DNA of 64,000 nucleotides. Source: Fidelibacterota bacterium. GTDB taxonomy: Bacteria; Fidelibacterota; UBA8477; JABMPR01. This document shows positions 35,771-44,335 of this stretch, piece by piece (within the stretch, counting starts at the first letter, position 1; each line of letters starts with the position of its first letter). The notes under the pieces are model-generated. The model had not been told where the DNA came from. It did no database searches and was given only the letters and a program-made list of their open reading frames with translations. The position numbers and the translations under genes were made by a program. The stretch covers positions 1 to 64,000 of the forward strand of contig JAIPJM010000001.1 of the NCBI GenBank assembly GCA_021734255.1. Reading direction: 5' to 3'.

Positions 35771-36196
35771 ATGTTTTCTGGTGAACAGGGTGTGGTCAAG
35801 ATCCTCCCCGATAAGCAGGTCGTTATCATGTTCGACAGAGGGGACGCCTGTGATAACTGCGGCTTAAAAGTTTTATGTGCGCCGGGCCATGAGTCGGAAA
35901 GCATGCTCAAACTGCCCTTCCAAGAGGGGCTACTCCCCGGTCAGCACGTCAGGCTGGAGGAGAAGCGAGATCTGGAACTTCACCTGGCACTGGTCCAATA
36001 TGGCCTTCCCATGCTGGCCTTTCTCGCCGGTCTCTTGCTTGGTTATTTCCTGCCAATACCAGGCTTGGTACCAGAAGTTTCTGCTTTTGTAAGCGCCTGC
36101 CTGTTCGTGGCTGGCAGCTTCTTCATTGCGCGACGGATGGTGGCATGGATCAATCGGAATATCTTCGAAAAATTCCTGAGAATCCTGCCTGTTTGA
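35771..36196 (+). CDS. RseC/SoxR-reducing-system-like membrane protein
   Basis: Protein of 141 residues. The N-terminal domain has the RseC cysteine motif (CDNCGLKVLC) and is followed by two membrane helices (about residues 75-95 and 100-120). RseC-like proteins accompany Rnf in several bacteria (RsxC-type SoxR reduction) and may help flavin or Fe-S loading; the exact role is not settled. It starts directly after rnfB and closes the operon. The frame is also open upstream to 35654, but the ATG at 35771 fits the family's start. Confidence 0.8.
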   Translation: MFSGEQGVVKILPDKQVVIMFDRGDACDNCGLKVLCAPGHESESMLKLPFQEGLLPGQHVRLEEKRDLELHLALVQYGLPMLAFLAGLLLGYFLPIPGLVPEVSAFVSACLFVAGSFFIARRMVAWINRNIFEKFLRILPV

Positions 36197-36235
36197 GCCT
36201 AACCTTATCCGGTTAAACACCGGGAGTCAAAAATC

Positions 36236-36889
36236 ATGCAAAATAATATCATAATTCCAGCCGTTATATTCTGCTTTGTTTTTTCCGCCAGTGCACAGGA
36301 GCGGGACCGAACAGACCACTGGAATGAGAGAAACGCTCTCTTCGAACAAGAACAGGAGTCAGCACCCCGAGCTGAGATCGTATTCCTGGGTAATTCAATT
36401 ATCGAAGGCTTTGATCTAGACTCGGCTTTTCCTGAAAAAACACTGATCAACCGGGGCATTGTCGGGGATCATCTGGATGGACTTATTGAGCGCCTTGAAA
36501 ATTCAGCGCTGGCTTTAGAGCCGCGGAAGATCTTCCTTATGATCGGTATTAACGATATTGGGGATGGGAGAGATGACGCGTATCTGCAGGGCATGTATTC
36601 ATCCCTGTTGGACACCCTGCAAGGATCACTACCCAACACAAAGATCTACCTGCACTCCATACTACCAACATCACCGCGTTGGAAGAATTGTCCCCCTGAA
36701 CAAATAAAAAGAATGAATCAATGGCTGGTATTTCAGGCCATCGAAAGACAACTCGTCTATGTAAATCTCTATCCCTACTTTGCAGGGGATTCGAATTACA
36801 TCAAGCCGGCATTGAGCAATGATGGTCTGCATCCAAACCAGCAGGGATATGCGGTTTGGGCGGCTGCGATTCTGCGATTTCTTGATTAA
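36236..36889 (+). CDS. Secreted SGNH/GDSL hydrolase
   Basis: Esterase or lipase-like enzyme of 217 residues with a signal peptide ending at ASAQ. Block I is FLGNSIIEGF with the nucleophile Ser54 (GNS in place of GDS, common in this group). Asn106 is in MIGINDIG, and Asp196 and His199 are in NDGLHPNQQGY. All catalytic residues are present, so it should be active on an acyl or acetyl ester, possibly on a polysaccharide. It lies 39 bases after the rnf operon and may be read through from it. Confidence 0.88.
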   Translation: MQNNIIIPAVIFCFVFSASAQERDRTDHWNERNALFEQEQESAPRAEIVFLGNSIIEGFDLDSAFPEKTLINRGIVGDHLDGLIERLENSALALEPRKIFLMIGINDIGDGRDDAYLQGMYSSLLDTLQGSLPNTKIYLHSILPTSPRWKNCPPEQIKRMNQWLVFQAIERQLVYVNLYPYFAGDSNYIKPALSNDGLHPNQQGYAVWAAAILRFLD

Positions 36890-36900
36890 TGCAAATAGAT

Positions 36901-36924
36901 AGAGACGTAGCATGCTGCGTCTCT
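36901..36924. repeat. 24-bp palindrome AGAGACGTAGCATGCTGCGTCTCT
   Basis: Near-perfect palindrome (12 pairs, one T-G) between two convergent genes. It is of the AGAGACG...CGTCTCT type that I recall as dispersed in many bacterial genomes. It lacks a T tract, so a terminator role is uncertain. Confidence 0.6.
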
Positions 36925-36959
36925 GCCAATGAAAAATCCCGATTGTTTATAGCCAGGCT

Positions 36960-37754
36960 TTACCAGCCGCCAGATGCGCCTCCGCCTCCACCAAAGCCAC
37001 CCCCGCCAGAGAATCCGCCCCCACCGAAACCTCCACCTCCGAAGCCTCCGCCGCGACGACCACCCATGGCTGACCCCAGCATGGACCCAAGAAAGAATCC
37101 ACCGAGACCGCCCATGCGCCCGCGTCCGATGAGTAAAAAGATAATAAGGGGAAATAGCAATCCAAGTGGGTTGCTCTTTTCCTTTTCCCGTTGTGAGCGT
37201 GACCTGCCGGTGCCCTGATATTCTCCTTGTGTGGCCTGGGCAATGCTGTTCATTCCTGAGACAATACCGTCATACCAGCGCCCCTCCTTAAAGAAGGGAG
37301 AAATGTCATTTCGAATGATCTGACCGGCAGTGATGTCGGGGAGCGCTCCTTCCAGACCATACCCGACTTCGATTCTGATCTTGCGCTCTTCCTTAAAGAT
37401 ACTGAGAATCACACCATTGTCCCGCCCGGCCTGACCTGGCTTCCAGGCTTCCATCATACGGATGGAAACATCCTCAAGGCTCTCGCCTTCCAGCGAAGTA
37501 AAGGTGGCAACAATAAGCTGGTTGGAGGTCTGTGCCTCAAACTGCTGAAGGGCTTCTTCGAGCTGCCGTTCCTGAGTTGAAGACAGGACGTCGGCCCAGT
37601 CGTTGACCTGGCGATTGATCTTATCGGGGAAAATCCCGTCTGCGAGCGCGACAGATAGCATGAGCACCGCAGGAAGGAGAATTTTCTTTACAAGGAAAGA
37701 AGGGCCGCTTCGCGAAGCGGCCTTCCTATACGAATCGTTGATTAAGGTTTGCAT
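36960..37754 (-). CDS. TPM-domain protein with Gly-rich C-terminus
   Basis: Protein of 264 residues. The TPM fold (about residues 50-170) is recognisable from VNDWADVLSSTQERQLEEAL, DNGVILSIFKEERKIRIEVG and GYGLEGALPD. A membrane helix (about residues 197-212) and a tail of GGGFGG repeats follow, as in YgcG-like proteins. LemA is encoded just upstream, a common pairing in membrane maintenance loci of unknown detail. Odd feature: the first 22 codons before the hydrophobic signal are partly made of a perfect 20-base palindrome (37703-37722), and no other start codon gives a full signal sequence. Confidence 0.8.
   Translation of the reverse strand: MQTLINDSYRKAASRSGPSFLVKKILLPAVLMLSVALADGIFPDKINRQVNDWADVLSSTQERQLEEALQQFEAQTSNQLIVATFTSLEGESLEDVSIRMMEAWKPGQAGRDNGVILSIFKEERKIRIEVGYGLEGALPDITAGQIIRNDISPFFKEGRWYDGIVSGMNSIAQATQGEYQGTGRSRSQREKEKSNPLGLLFPLIIFLLIGRGRMGGLGGFFLGSMLGSAMGGRRGGGFGGGGFGGGGFSGGGGFGGGGGASGGW
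37703..37722. repeat. 20-bp perfect palindrome inside the TPM gene
   Basis: GGCCGCTTCGCGAAGCGGCC lies within the N-terminal codons of the TPM-domain gene and encodes part of RKAASRSGP. It looks like a REP-type palindrome captured in frame. Confidence 0.7.
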
Positions 37755-37763
37755 AAGTCTGGG

Positions 37764-38354
37764 CTAGAATGCTACCTGCGGTGCTTGTTCCGCACCTGAC
37801 TCAGCTTCGAAATAGGCTTTCCGGTCAAAACCGAAAAGATTGGCGTAGACCGATCCAGGGAATCTCCTGATCTGTGTATTATATGCCTGTGCAGATTTGT
37901 TAAACCGATTGCGCTCAACACTGATCCTGTTTTCTGTACCCTCCAGCTGAGCCTGAAGATTCAGGAAGTTCTGATTGGCTTTCAGGTCAGGATATCTTTC
38001 AACAACGACCATGAGGCGACTCAGCGCACTGGATAGTTGACCCTGGGCGGCTTGAAACTGCTGTAATGCTTCCGGGTTGTTGGTGATCCCGTCCATGTTA
38101 ACACTGCCAACCTTGGATCTTGCTTCTGTAACGGCAATAAAGGTTTCCTGCTCGTGTTCAGCATAGCCCTTAACGGTGGCAACAAGGTTGGGAATCAGGT
38201 CTGCCCTTCTCTGGTAAACATTTTCTACCTGGGACCAGGCGGCATCTACGCCTTCTTCCAAAGTCACCAGACTGTTATATCTTCCAATCGCACCGCTGAT
38301 CACAAAAAAGATGATCAAAACGACAGCAATGATGATAATTGTACTTCTTTTCAC
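37764..38354 (-). CDS. lemA: LemA family protein
   Basis: Protein of 196 residues with an N-terminal membrane helix (about 5-24) and the helical LemA core (NSLVTLEEGVDAAWSQVENV, YQRRADLIPNLVATVKGYA, NRFNKSAQAYNTQIRRFP). Start is a GTG at 38354 with AAGGAG upstream. The gene is followed after nine bases by the TPM gene; the pair is common in bacteria, and the molecular function is unknown. The 205-bp gap upstream holds a small AATATAT/ATATATT inverted repeat at 38470-38487. Confidence 0.92.
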   Translation of the reverse strand: MKRSTIIIIAVVLIIFFVISGAIGRYNSLVTLEEGVDAAWSQVENVYQRRADLIPNLVATVKGYAEHEQETFIAVTEARSKVGSVNMDGITNNPEALQQFQAAQGQLSSALSRLMVVVERYPDLKANQNFLNLQAQLEGTENRISVERNRFNKSAQAYNTQIRRFPGSVYANLFGFDRKAYFEAESGAEQAPQVAF

Positions 38355-38559
38355 AATTCAACTCCTTGTGGGTGTTATAATCAGTGCGGATGTATATGTC
38401 TTCATTTCCTGTTGATGCTCAGTTTCAGCTTTTCTTTCCCAAGCGAAATTCTGAAACCACATCAATCGAATATATCACAATATATTAGGATTGTTCCTGA
38501 TAATTTGCTTTCGCTGTCATCCAGTTATCTGACCATTGGCATGCTGTAGTTAAGCAGGC

Positions 38560-38967
38560 TTAATCTGGCATTCCCGCGTCTCTCCAATCAATGAATAATT
38601 GGATCTGATCTACGGTCAGAGGCATTTTTTTGCTTTTATATGGCATGAACTCTGTGCTGTCAGTCGGCAGCTGAATGCGATAGATGATATCATCGATAAA
38701 TCTTGCGGTTGCATCATATGTATCCAGCAGCTCTTTTTTGCCCTTCTCGGGAAAGTGACAAGGGGTGCAGCTTTCCAGCATGATGGGCTTAAGGTTTGCC
38801 GCATAACTGATCCCGGCATTGGCTGCCTCGGCTGGAGCTGGCTGCATGGTTTCAGTCGGCATTGGTGCTGCTGGTGTTGTTTCAGGTGTTTCACTTGTCG
38901 CACAGGCAGTCAAAAAGATGAGCATGCTTACAGCCACCAATACACGTTTCAACATTTTGGTTTTCAT
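38560..38967 (-). CDS. Monoheme cytochrome c-like lipoprotein
   Basis: Lipoprotein of 135 residues: signal peptide with lipobox LTAC (Cys22), a Pro/Thr/Ala-rich linker, then one heme c motif CTPCH (67-71) and a C-terminal segment with MPYKSKKMPLTVDQIQLFIDW that can provide the axial methionine. Similar DUF-type c-heme domains occur in marine FCB bacteria. Expected to face the periplasm or the surface as an electron carrier. It starts one base after the rlmD stop. Confidence 0.75.
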   Translation of the reverse strand: MKTKMLKRVLVAVSMLIFLTACATSETPETTPAAPMPTETMQPAPAEAANAGISYAANLKPIMLESCTPCHFPEKGKKELLDTYDATARFIDDIIYRIQLPTDSTEFMPYKSKKMPLTVDQIQLFIDWRDAGMPD

Positions 38968-38968
38968 T

Positions 38969-40381
38969 CTAATCTCCTTTTATCGTCAGGTTCGCCACCG
39001 TCTCAATATGAGTTGTATGGGGAAACATATCAACGGGCTGAACACTTTTCAACTCGTATTTTTCTTCACAAAACAGTTTTAAGTCCCGGGCCAGTGTGGC
39101 GGGATTGCATGAGACATAGACCAAACGCTTCGGTGCCACTCGTAAAATATCATCCACGACATTCTGGTGAAGTCCAGCGCGAGGCGGATCGACTACAATA
39201 ACATCAGCCGGTTCGATCTCTTCCAGCTTCTCTGGTAGGACATCTTTCAGGTCTCCCTGTATGAATGACACATTACTGACATGCTGATCCTCTGCATTTT
39301 TCTGTGCGTTCTTCACAGCTTCAGCAATAAGCTCAAACCCGTATACTTGTTTTGCATTTTTTGCCAGAAATAGTGAAATGGTTCCGGTACCGCAGTAAAG
39401 GTCGTATACAACATCACCCTCTTGAATGTCAGCAGCCTTCAAGGCTTCGTCATAAAGCTGCTCTGCCTGTCTGGTGTTTGTCTGGAAAAATGAGTTCGCA
39501 GATATCTCAAACTCATAATCCCCCAGTCGATCCCTGATGACGCCGGGGCCATAGAGGATGATCTCTTCTTCACCAACGGCTACTCCCGAAAGGCGGGTTG
39601 TAATGTTGTTTACGATCGTGGTTATCTGAGGAAACTTTTCTACCAGCGCTGTTCTAAGCGGCAGCACTTTGGATTCATCGAATGTTCTCGTGACGAGGTT
39701 CACCATGATCTCGTCAGTATGTTCACCATATCTCAGGACAAGATTCCGCGCCCAGCCAGTGTGCGTTTTCGTGTTATATGGCGCCCAGCCTTGCTTCCCC
39801 GCAAAGGCGAATACAAAATTCATAATGTCATTCATCACAGACTTCTGGAGGTAACATGTATCCAGGTGAACGACTTTATCGTAGCGTCCGGGAATATGCA
39901 GGCCCAGCCCCAAAGGTTTCGGTTTATCGTCTGGATGGTCTCTCCAGGGACTATCTGTGAATGTGAACTCCATCTTGTTGCGATAGTGGAACGCCTGTGG
40001 TGATGGTAAGGCTAGCGGCACATCAAACTCCTTGAACCCTCCCACACGCTGGATCAGATCAGCCACCTGCCGGGTCTTTTCTTTCAATTGGTCCTTATAT
40101 TCAAGGTTTTGAATTCTGCACCCGCCACAGGTCCCAAATGCAGGGCAGATCGCATCGATCTCGTTGGGCGCTTTTTCCAGCACCTCTAATGGGTAAGCTT
40201 CAGCAAAACTCTTTTTCTTTTTAAAAACCCTGGCTAAAACCTTTTGTCCACTGAGCACGCGCTCCACGAACACGGCAAAGCCATCAACATGCGCCACACC
40301 CTTCCCACCAAAAGCCAGGCTCTCAATGGTCAGCTCAATGTCCTGACCTTTTTTAATGGTTTGTCTTTCGTTTTCTTCCAT
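38969..40381 (-). CDS. rlmD: 23S rRNA (uracil-5-)-methyltransferase RlmD/RumA family
   Basis: Protein of 470 residues with an N-terminal TRAM domain (IESLAFGGKGVAHVDGFAVF), an Fe-S cluster motif (CPAFGTCGGC) and a SAM-dependent domain with YDLYCGTGTISLFLA, DPPRAGLH and the catalytic cysteine in VYVSCNPATLARDL. It methylates U in 23S rRNA in E. coli; the exact target uridine (or a tRNA) cannot be told by eye. It begins four bases after deoC. Confidence 0.88.
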   Translation of the reverse strand: MEENERQTIKKGQDIELTIESLAFGGKGVAHVDGFAVFVERVLSGQKVLARVFKKKKSFAEAYPLEVLEKAPNEIDAICPAFGTCGGCRIQNLEYKDQLKEKTRQVADLIQRVGGFKEFDVPLALPSPQAFHYRNKMEFTFTDSPWRDHPDDKPKPLGLGLHIPGRYDKVVHLDTCYLQKSVMNDIMNFVFAFAGKQGWAPYNTKTHTGWARNLVLRYGEHTDEIMVNLVTRTFDESKVLPLRTALVEKFPQITTIVNNITTRLSGVAVGEEEIILYGPGVIRDRLGDYEFEISANSFFQTNTRQAEQLYDEALKAADIQEGDVVYDLYCGTGTISLFLAKNAKQVYGFELIAEAVKNAQKNAEDQHVSNVSFIQGDLKDVLPEKLEEIEPADVIVVDPPRAGLHQNVVDDILRVAPKRLVYVSCNPATLARDLKLFCEEKYELKSVQPVDMFPHTTHIETVANLTIKGD

Positions 40382-40385
40382 GTGT

Positions 40386-41123
40386 CTACTTAATTATTTC
40401 AACTCCTGCACTGGCACCCAGACGATCAGCTCCGGCCTTAATCATATTCAATGCATCCTGTCGAGTTTTAATCCCACCTGAGGCTTTTACTCTCAGATCT
40501 TCTTTCACAACAAAGCGCATGAGAGAGATGTCTTCCTCCGTAGCTCCGCCTGTCGAAAACCCTGTTGATGTTTTAACAAAATCGGCACCCACCTCTCGGC
40601 ACAGCATGCAAGCAATGACGATTTCGTCCTTGGACAAGAGACAGGTCTCCAGAATTACCTTCAGTACGACGCCGGTATCCGCCATGCGCACTGCCTTTAT
40701 ATCATCAAACACTTCCTGAAAGTTGGCAGTTTTCATGAGTCCTACATTGATGACCATGTCCAGCTCTCTAGCCCCTTGCTTAACGGCCAGCCTGGCTTCA
40801 TCTGCTTTTATGTCAGAGGTGTTAGCACCGAGGGGAAATCCTATAACTGTACATGTGGGAATAGCATCATCTAGATTCTTAACACATCGTTTAACATGAA
40901 CCGGGTTCACACACACACTGGCAAATTTGTGCTCAAGGGCTTCCTTGCAGATTTTATTAACTGCAGCAATTGAGGCGTCTGGTTTAAGAATGGTGTGATC
41001 TATCATCGCCGCAATCTCTGCTGAGCTAGGCTCTGTGAAATCACCAGCCCGATGATCGCTGTTTTTCCAAGCTGCTAGTGTTCGATTTGCCCGCTTTTGA
41101 TATTCTTTATTCACAAGATTCAT
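40386..41123 (-). CDS. deoC: Deoxyribose-phosphate aldolase
   Basis: Class I aldolase of 245 residues that splits 2-deoxyribose 5-phosphate in deoxynucleoside breakdown. The Schiff-base lysine is in GADFVKTSTGFS, the second lysine in VKASGGIKT, and MIDHTILKPDAS and ARELDMVINVG are conserved. Its N-terminus is about 25 residues longer than the short E. coli-unrelated forms. First gene of deoC-rlmD-cytochrome. Confidence 0.95.
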   Translation of the reverse strand: MNLVNKEYQKRANRTLAAWKNSDHRAGDFTEPSSAEIAAMIDHTILKPDASIAAVNKICKEALEHKFASVCVNPVHVKRCVKNLDDAIPTCTVIGFPLGANTSDIKADEARLAVKQGARELDMVINVGLMKTANFQEVFDDIKAVRMADTGVVLKVILETCLLSKDEIVIACMLCREVGADFVKTSTGFSTGGATEEDISLMRFVVKEDLRVKASGGIKTRQDALNMIKAGADRLGASAGVEIIK

Positions 41124-41204
41124 TTGTCGCGCTCCTTTGAATTCGAAACAAGATAATCACGAACTGACAACTCGCTGGAATTAGATTACACTTTTCTTGT
41201 CGAT

Positions 41205-41840
41205 TCAGAGTGATTCGATACGAGCTCTGGTTTGGGTGAACACTTCTGGGAAGCTCGTTTTCATTAAGAAATCTACGACCCAGCCAAAGCCAAAAGGAAC
41301 TGGCCCCGGGTCGACATAAGCATGATAGACAACCAGGGTCTCATCATCACCCCTCATCATTATGTTCCAGAAACCATGTGTCGCCTTGATCGTTTCCTGG
41401 GGCTTTAAGCCGGGCCAGTCCACTGACTGCCAGGCTACCAAGTAATCTGATACATCAGTCGCTTCCCAGGTCATTTTTAAGCGGTATTTCTGCTCAATAC
41501 TCATAGGCAATTCAAGAAAATAATTCAGGACGGCTGTCGTGTCTGTTTGCTCCAGCGTTTCAATCCGTTTTAGATTGGGCATGAACTCAGGATAGCTAGA
41601 AAAGCCAGTTATTATCTCAAGGACCTTTTCTGGCGACGCTTTAATGAGACCGATCGCCTCCTGGGTGACGCCAGAACGCTCACCCCCTTCAATCTCGCGG
41701 ATAATGACGGCTCTCTCACCTATCCTTGACAGTTCCTCTTTTGACAGACCGGTGTCATTTCTAAATACGTCTCCGTTCAGAAAAGAAAGCTGTCCGAACA
41801 GTAGCAGAATTAAAACGCTTTGAGCTTTAATCCTGAGCAC
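41205..41840 (-). CDS. Secreted SRPBCC/START-like protein
   Basis: Protein of about 211 residues. I place the start at the GTG at 41840, which begins a signal sequence (LLLFGQLSFLNG). The core (about residues 55-210) is a polyketide-cyclase/START-like lipid-binding fold (SPEKVLEIITGFSSYPEFMPN, MSIEQKYRLKMTWEAT, TLVVYHAYVDPG). The first 14 bases overlap the end of the sulfatase gene, so it belongs to the same transcript. Ligand is unknown. Confidence 0.72.
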   Translation of the reverse strand: MLRIKAQSVLILLLFGQLSFLNGDVFRNDTGLSKEELSRIGERAVIIREIEGGERSGVTQEAIGLIKASPEKVLEIITGFSSYPEFMPNLKRIETLEQTDTTAVLNYFLELPMSIEQKYRLKMTWEATDVSDYLVAWQSVDWPGLKPQETIKATHGFWNIMMRGDDETLVVYHAYVDPGPVPFGFGWVVDFLMKTSFPEVFTQTRARIESL

Positions 41841-43482
41841 CCGTCTTTTTCTTTGCTTCCTGCTTGGCCATGTAATCCTTATGATCTTGGATCGCCTGTT
41901 CAATGTCATCACCATAATGTTCGATGAGTCGCTCCAGCTCCTTTTTCATGTCGGCCTGAACCTGGACATAGTTTGGGTCACCGTAAACATTATTCATTTC
42001 ATTGGGATCCGCTTCCAGGTCGAACAGCTCCCACCGATCATCAAGATAAAAATGGAGGAGTTTATATTTCTCTGTCCGTACACCACAATGACCTCTGACG
42101 CTGTGCCAGCCTCTGGGATTCTCATAATAATGATAATATATAGATTCCCGCCAGTTGCTGTCGTCCCAGCGTCGGAGTAACGGACGTAGAGAACTGCCCT
42201 GCATTTCTTTGGGAATAGGTGCTTCTGCATAATCCAGGAAGGTGGACGCAAAATCAAGATTCATTACCATTTCCTTGACCACCTTTCCAGACGGCATTTC
42301 CATCGGGTAGCGCATGAGCAGCGGCATTGACAGGGTCTCTTCATACATGAAGCGCTTGTCATACCAGCCATGTTCTCCCAGATACATACCCTGGTCAGAG
42401 GTATAGACAAGAATCGTGTTATCACTCAGTCCCTTTTTATCCAGGAACGCAAGAATACGGCCAACATTTTCATCTACAGACAGAACACAGCCAAGGTAAT
42501 CCCGTAAATAATTCTGATACATCCAGGTCTTTTTCTCGGTACCCGTGGGGTTCAGTTTTTTGAATTCATCCATGCGCTTCTGGTAGTGTGCATCCCAGGC
42601 TTTTCGCTGGGAGTCTGTGAGGCGCTCAAGTGATTTTTCATAGGAGTCTTCCACGTTTTCTGTCCATGAATCCTTGCCCCCGCGGCCTGTCTCTTCCCCA
42701 TAATAAGGTCGTACCATTTTCTGGTCAAAGGACAGCCACATGTCCTCGATCCGCATGTCTGCTGCTTCCGCTGCCGGCCTGCCAGTGTAATCATCGTCGA
42801 AACTCTCAGGGAGCGGGAATTCAACATCATCAAATGCATCCAGATATTTTGTGTTCGGCATCCAGTTTCGGTGGGGTGATTTGTAGTGGACCATCATGCA
42901 GAACGGATTTCCCTGCTCCATATCGTTGAGAGCTCCCAGGGCCAGATCTGTAACAATATCTGTACTGTAGCCTTCGTGCTGGGTATCCTCTGCTTTGTCG
43001 ATCTCCTTCAAGGTTGGATTATAGTATTGCCCCTGACCCTTCAAAATATTCCAGTAATCGAATCCTGTTGGCTCGGATTTAAGGTGCCATTTCCCTACTA
43101 TAGCTGTCTTATATCCTGCTTCCTGGAGGACCTTGGGAAAGGTTACCTGACTGCCATCAAAACGGTCTCGGTGATCTTTAAACCCATTCAGATGACTATA
43201 CTTTCCCGTTAACAGAGTAGCTCGACTTGGACCACAAATAGAGTTGGTCACAAAACTATTCTCAAACCGCACACCTTCATTGGCGATGCGATCCAGGGCT
43301 GGTGTTTTGATCAGTTTACTGCCATAACAGCTGATCGCCTGTTCTGCATGATCGTCACTCATGATAAAAATAATGTTTGGCCTGGTTCGTTTTCCACAGC
43401 CAACTGTCAATAAACCGGGGACTGCTATCGCAGTCGTTCCCAGTCCTGCTTGTTTTAAAAACTCTCGTCTTGTGGTACCCAA
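41827..43482 (-). CDS. Sulfatase, Tat-exported lipoprotein
   Basis: Type I sulfatase of 551 residues. TRREFLKQAG is a Tat motif and LLTVGC29 a lipobox, so it should be exported folded and lipidated. The metal aspartates are in MSDDHAEQ, and the formylglycine site is Cys83 in SICGPSRATLLTGKYSH (CxPxR), which needs a sulfatase-modifying enzyme not seen in this window. VYTSDQGMYLGEHGWYDKR is the second metal site. Start is a TTG one base after the preceding stop codon. Its neighbours (fucose-isomerase-like and golvesin proteins) suggest use of a sulfated, perhaps fucose-containing, glycan; that is inference. Confidence 0.92.
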   Translation of the reverse strand: MGTTRREFLKQAGLGTTAIAVPGLLTVGCGKRTRPNIIFIMSDDHAEQAISCYGSKLIKTPALDRIANEGVRFENSFVTNSICGPSRATLLTGKYSHLNGFKDHRDRFDGSQVTFPKVLQEAGYKTAIVGKWHLKSEPTGFDYWNILKGQGQYYNPTLKEIDKAEDTQHEGYSTDIVTDLALGALNDMEQGNPFCMMVHYKSPHRNWMPNTKYLDAFDDVEFPLPESFDDDYTGRPAAEAADMRIEDMWLSFDQKMVRPYYGEETGRGGKDSWTENVEDSYEKSLERLTDSQRKAWDAHYQKRMDEFKKLNPTGTEKKTWMYQNYLRDYLGCVLSVDENVGRILAFLDKKGLSDNTILVYTSDQGMYLGEHGWYDKRFMYEETLSMPLLMRYPMEMPSGKVVKEMVMNLDFASTFLDYAEAPIPKEMQGSSLRPLLRRWDDSNWRESIYYHYYENPRGWHSVRGHCGVRTEKYKLLHFYLDDRWELFDLEADPNEMNNVYGDPNYVQVQADMKKELERLIEHYGDDIEQAIQDHKDYMAKQEAKKKTGAQD

Positions 43483-43483
43483 A

Positions 43484-44335
43484 CTAAACCATCCCTTCGC
43501 TTATGTTTTGTGCTCCCGACAATAATTCTTGTTCGTGATGGCCCCTGATTAAAACCAGATGGTTTCCCAGAGGGTGCTCTAATAGTTCTTTTATACTTCG
43601 TGAATGAAGTTTTATTTCCACCTGTGTCCGACATAAGTTTTCAGACAGGCCAGCAGAAATAATTTCTCCTTCTGCGATCCAGCTTTTTTCCAGAGATTTA
43701 CCTCCGAGGCGAAAAACTGTCACCGGTCCATTATTGATAATTCCTTGAATTCCTACACCCAGGCCAGATTCGAAGTGTGACCGGATGCTATACGTTTCGA
43801 CTATTTTCCTTGGAACCGTGCAGTGAGCCAGTATAAGTTTATTGGTGTCAGCATCGATCATGCTGGGATTCGCCATCCAGGGTGTTTCACCGGTGATCGT
43901 TTTTGCCAACAACATTCCAACAGTACTCACCAGGTCTCCCTCACAGGCAGCAATGACCCCCTCATCAAGGAGCTGAGAAAGTGCATAACACCCGGTTGTT
44001 TGGTCATCCACAACCAGATCAAAGCAGCGTATTGTCAACGCATCCAGTTGATATCTTTGGATCAGTGCTTTTAAGCCTAAAAAAACAGCACCCACATTCT
44101 GCAGATCTTCTGGGCTAGGTTCGACAATAACGTCAGCCCTCTCAATGAATCGCTCTATATTTCCGGAAATATCTGCTGAGTCCAGGGCTTTCATCTCCAG
44201 CCTCAATTCTTCAAGCGCAACGGGTACGACGTCTACTCCCAAGCGCTCTTTGAGTATATTTGCATCTGGACTGCTGGCAACCAACCAATCGGATGGCTCT
44301 CCGAAGCGTCCAATTCTAACACCATCCATGATCAT
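43484..44335 (-). CDS. Fucose/arabinose isomerase-like protein, C-terminal half
   Basis: Product of 283 residues matching the C-terminal half of L-fucose isomerase-like enzymes: DALTIRCFDLV, TGCYALSQLLDEGVIAACEG, DLVSTVGMLLAK, and SHFESGLGVGIQG. The N-terminal Rossmann-like domain is encoded by the preceding ORF (44332-44808), whose stop shares ATGA with this start. Homologues are normally one chain of about 430-480 residues, so the enzyme here is either a natural two-subunit split or a frameshifted gene. It probably isomerises an aldose to a ketose. Confidence 0.72.
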   Translation of the reverse strand: MIMDGVRIGRFGEPSDWLVASSPDANILKERLGVDVVPVALEELRLEMKALDSADISGNIERFIERADVIVEPSPEDLQNVGAVFLGLKALIQRYQLDALTIRCFDLVVDDQTTGCYALSQLLDEGVIAACEGDLVSTVGMLLAKTITGETPWMANPSMIDADTNKLILAHCTVPRKIVETYSIRSHFESGLGVGIQGIINNGPVTVFRLGGKSLEKSWIAEGEIISAGLSENLCRTQVEIKLHSRSIKELLEHPLGNHLVLIRGHHEQELLSGAQNISEGMV

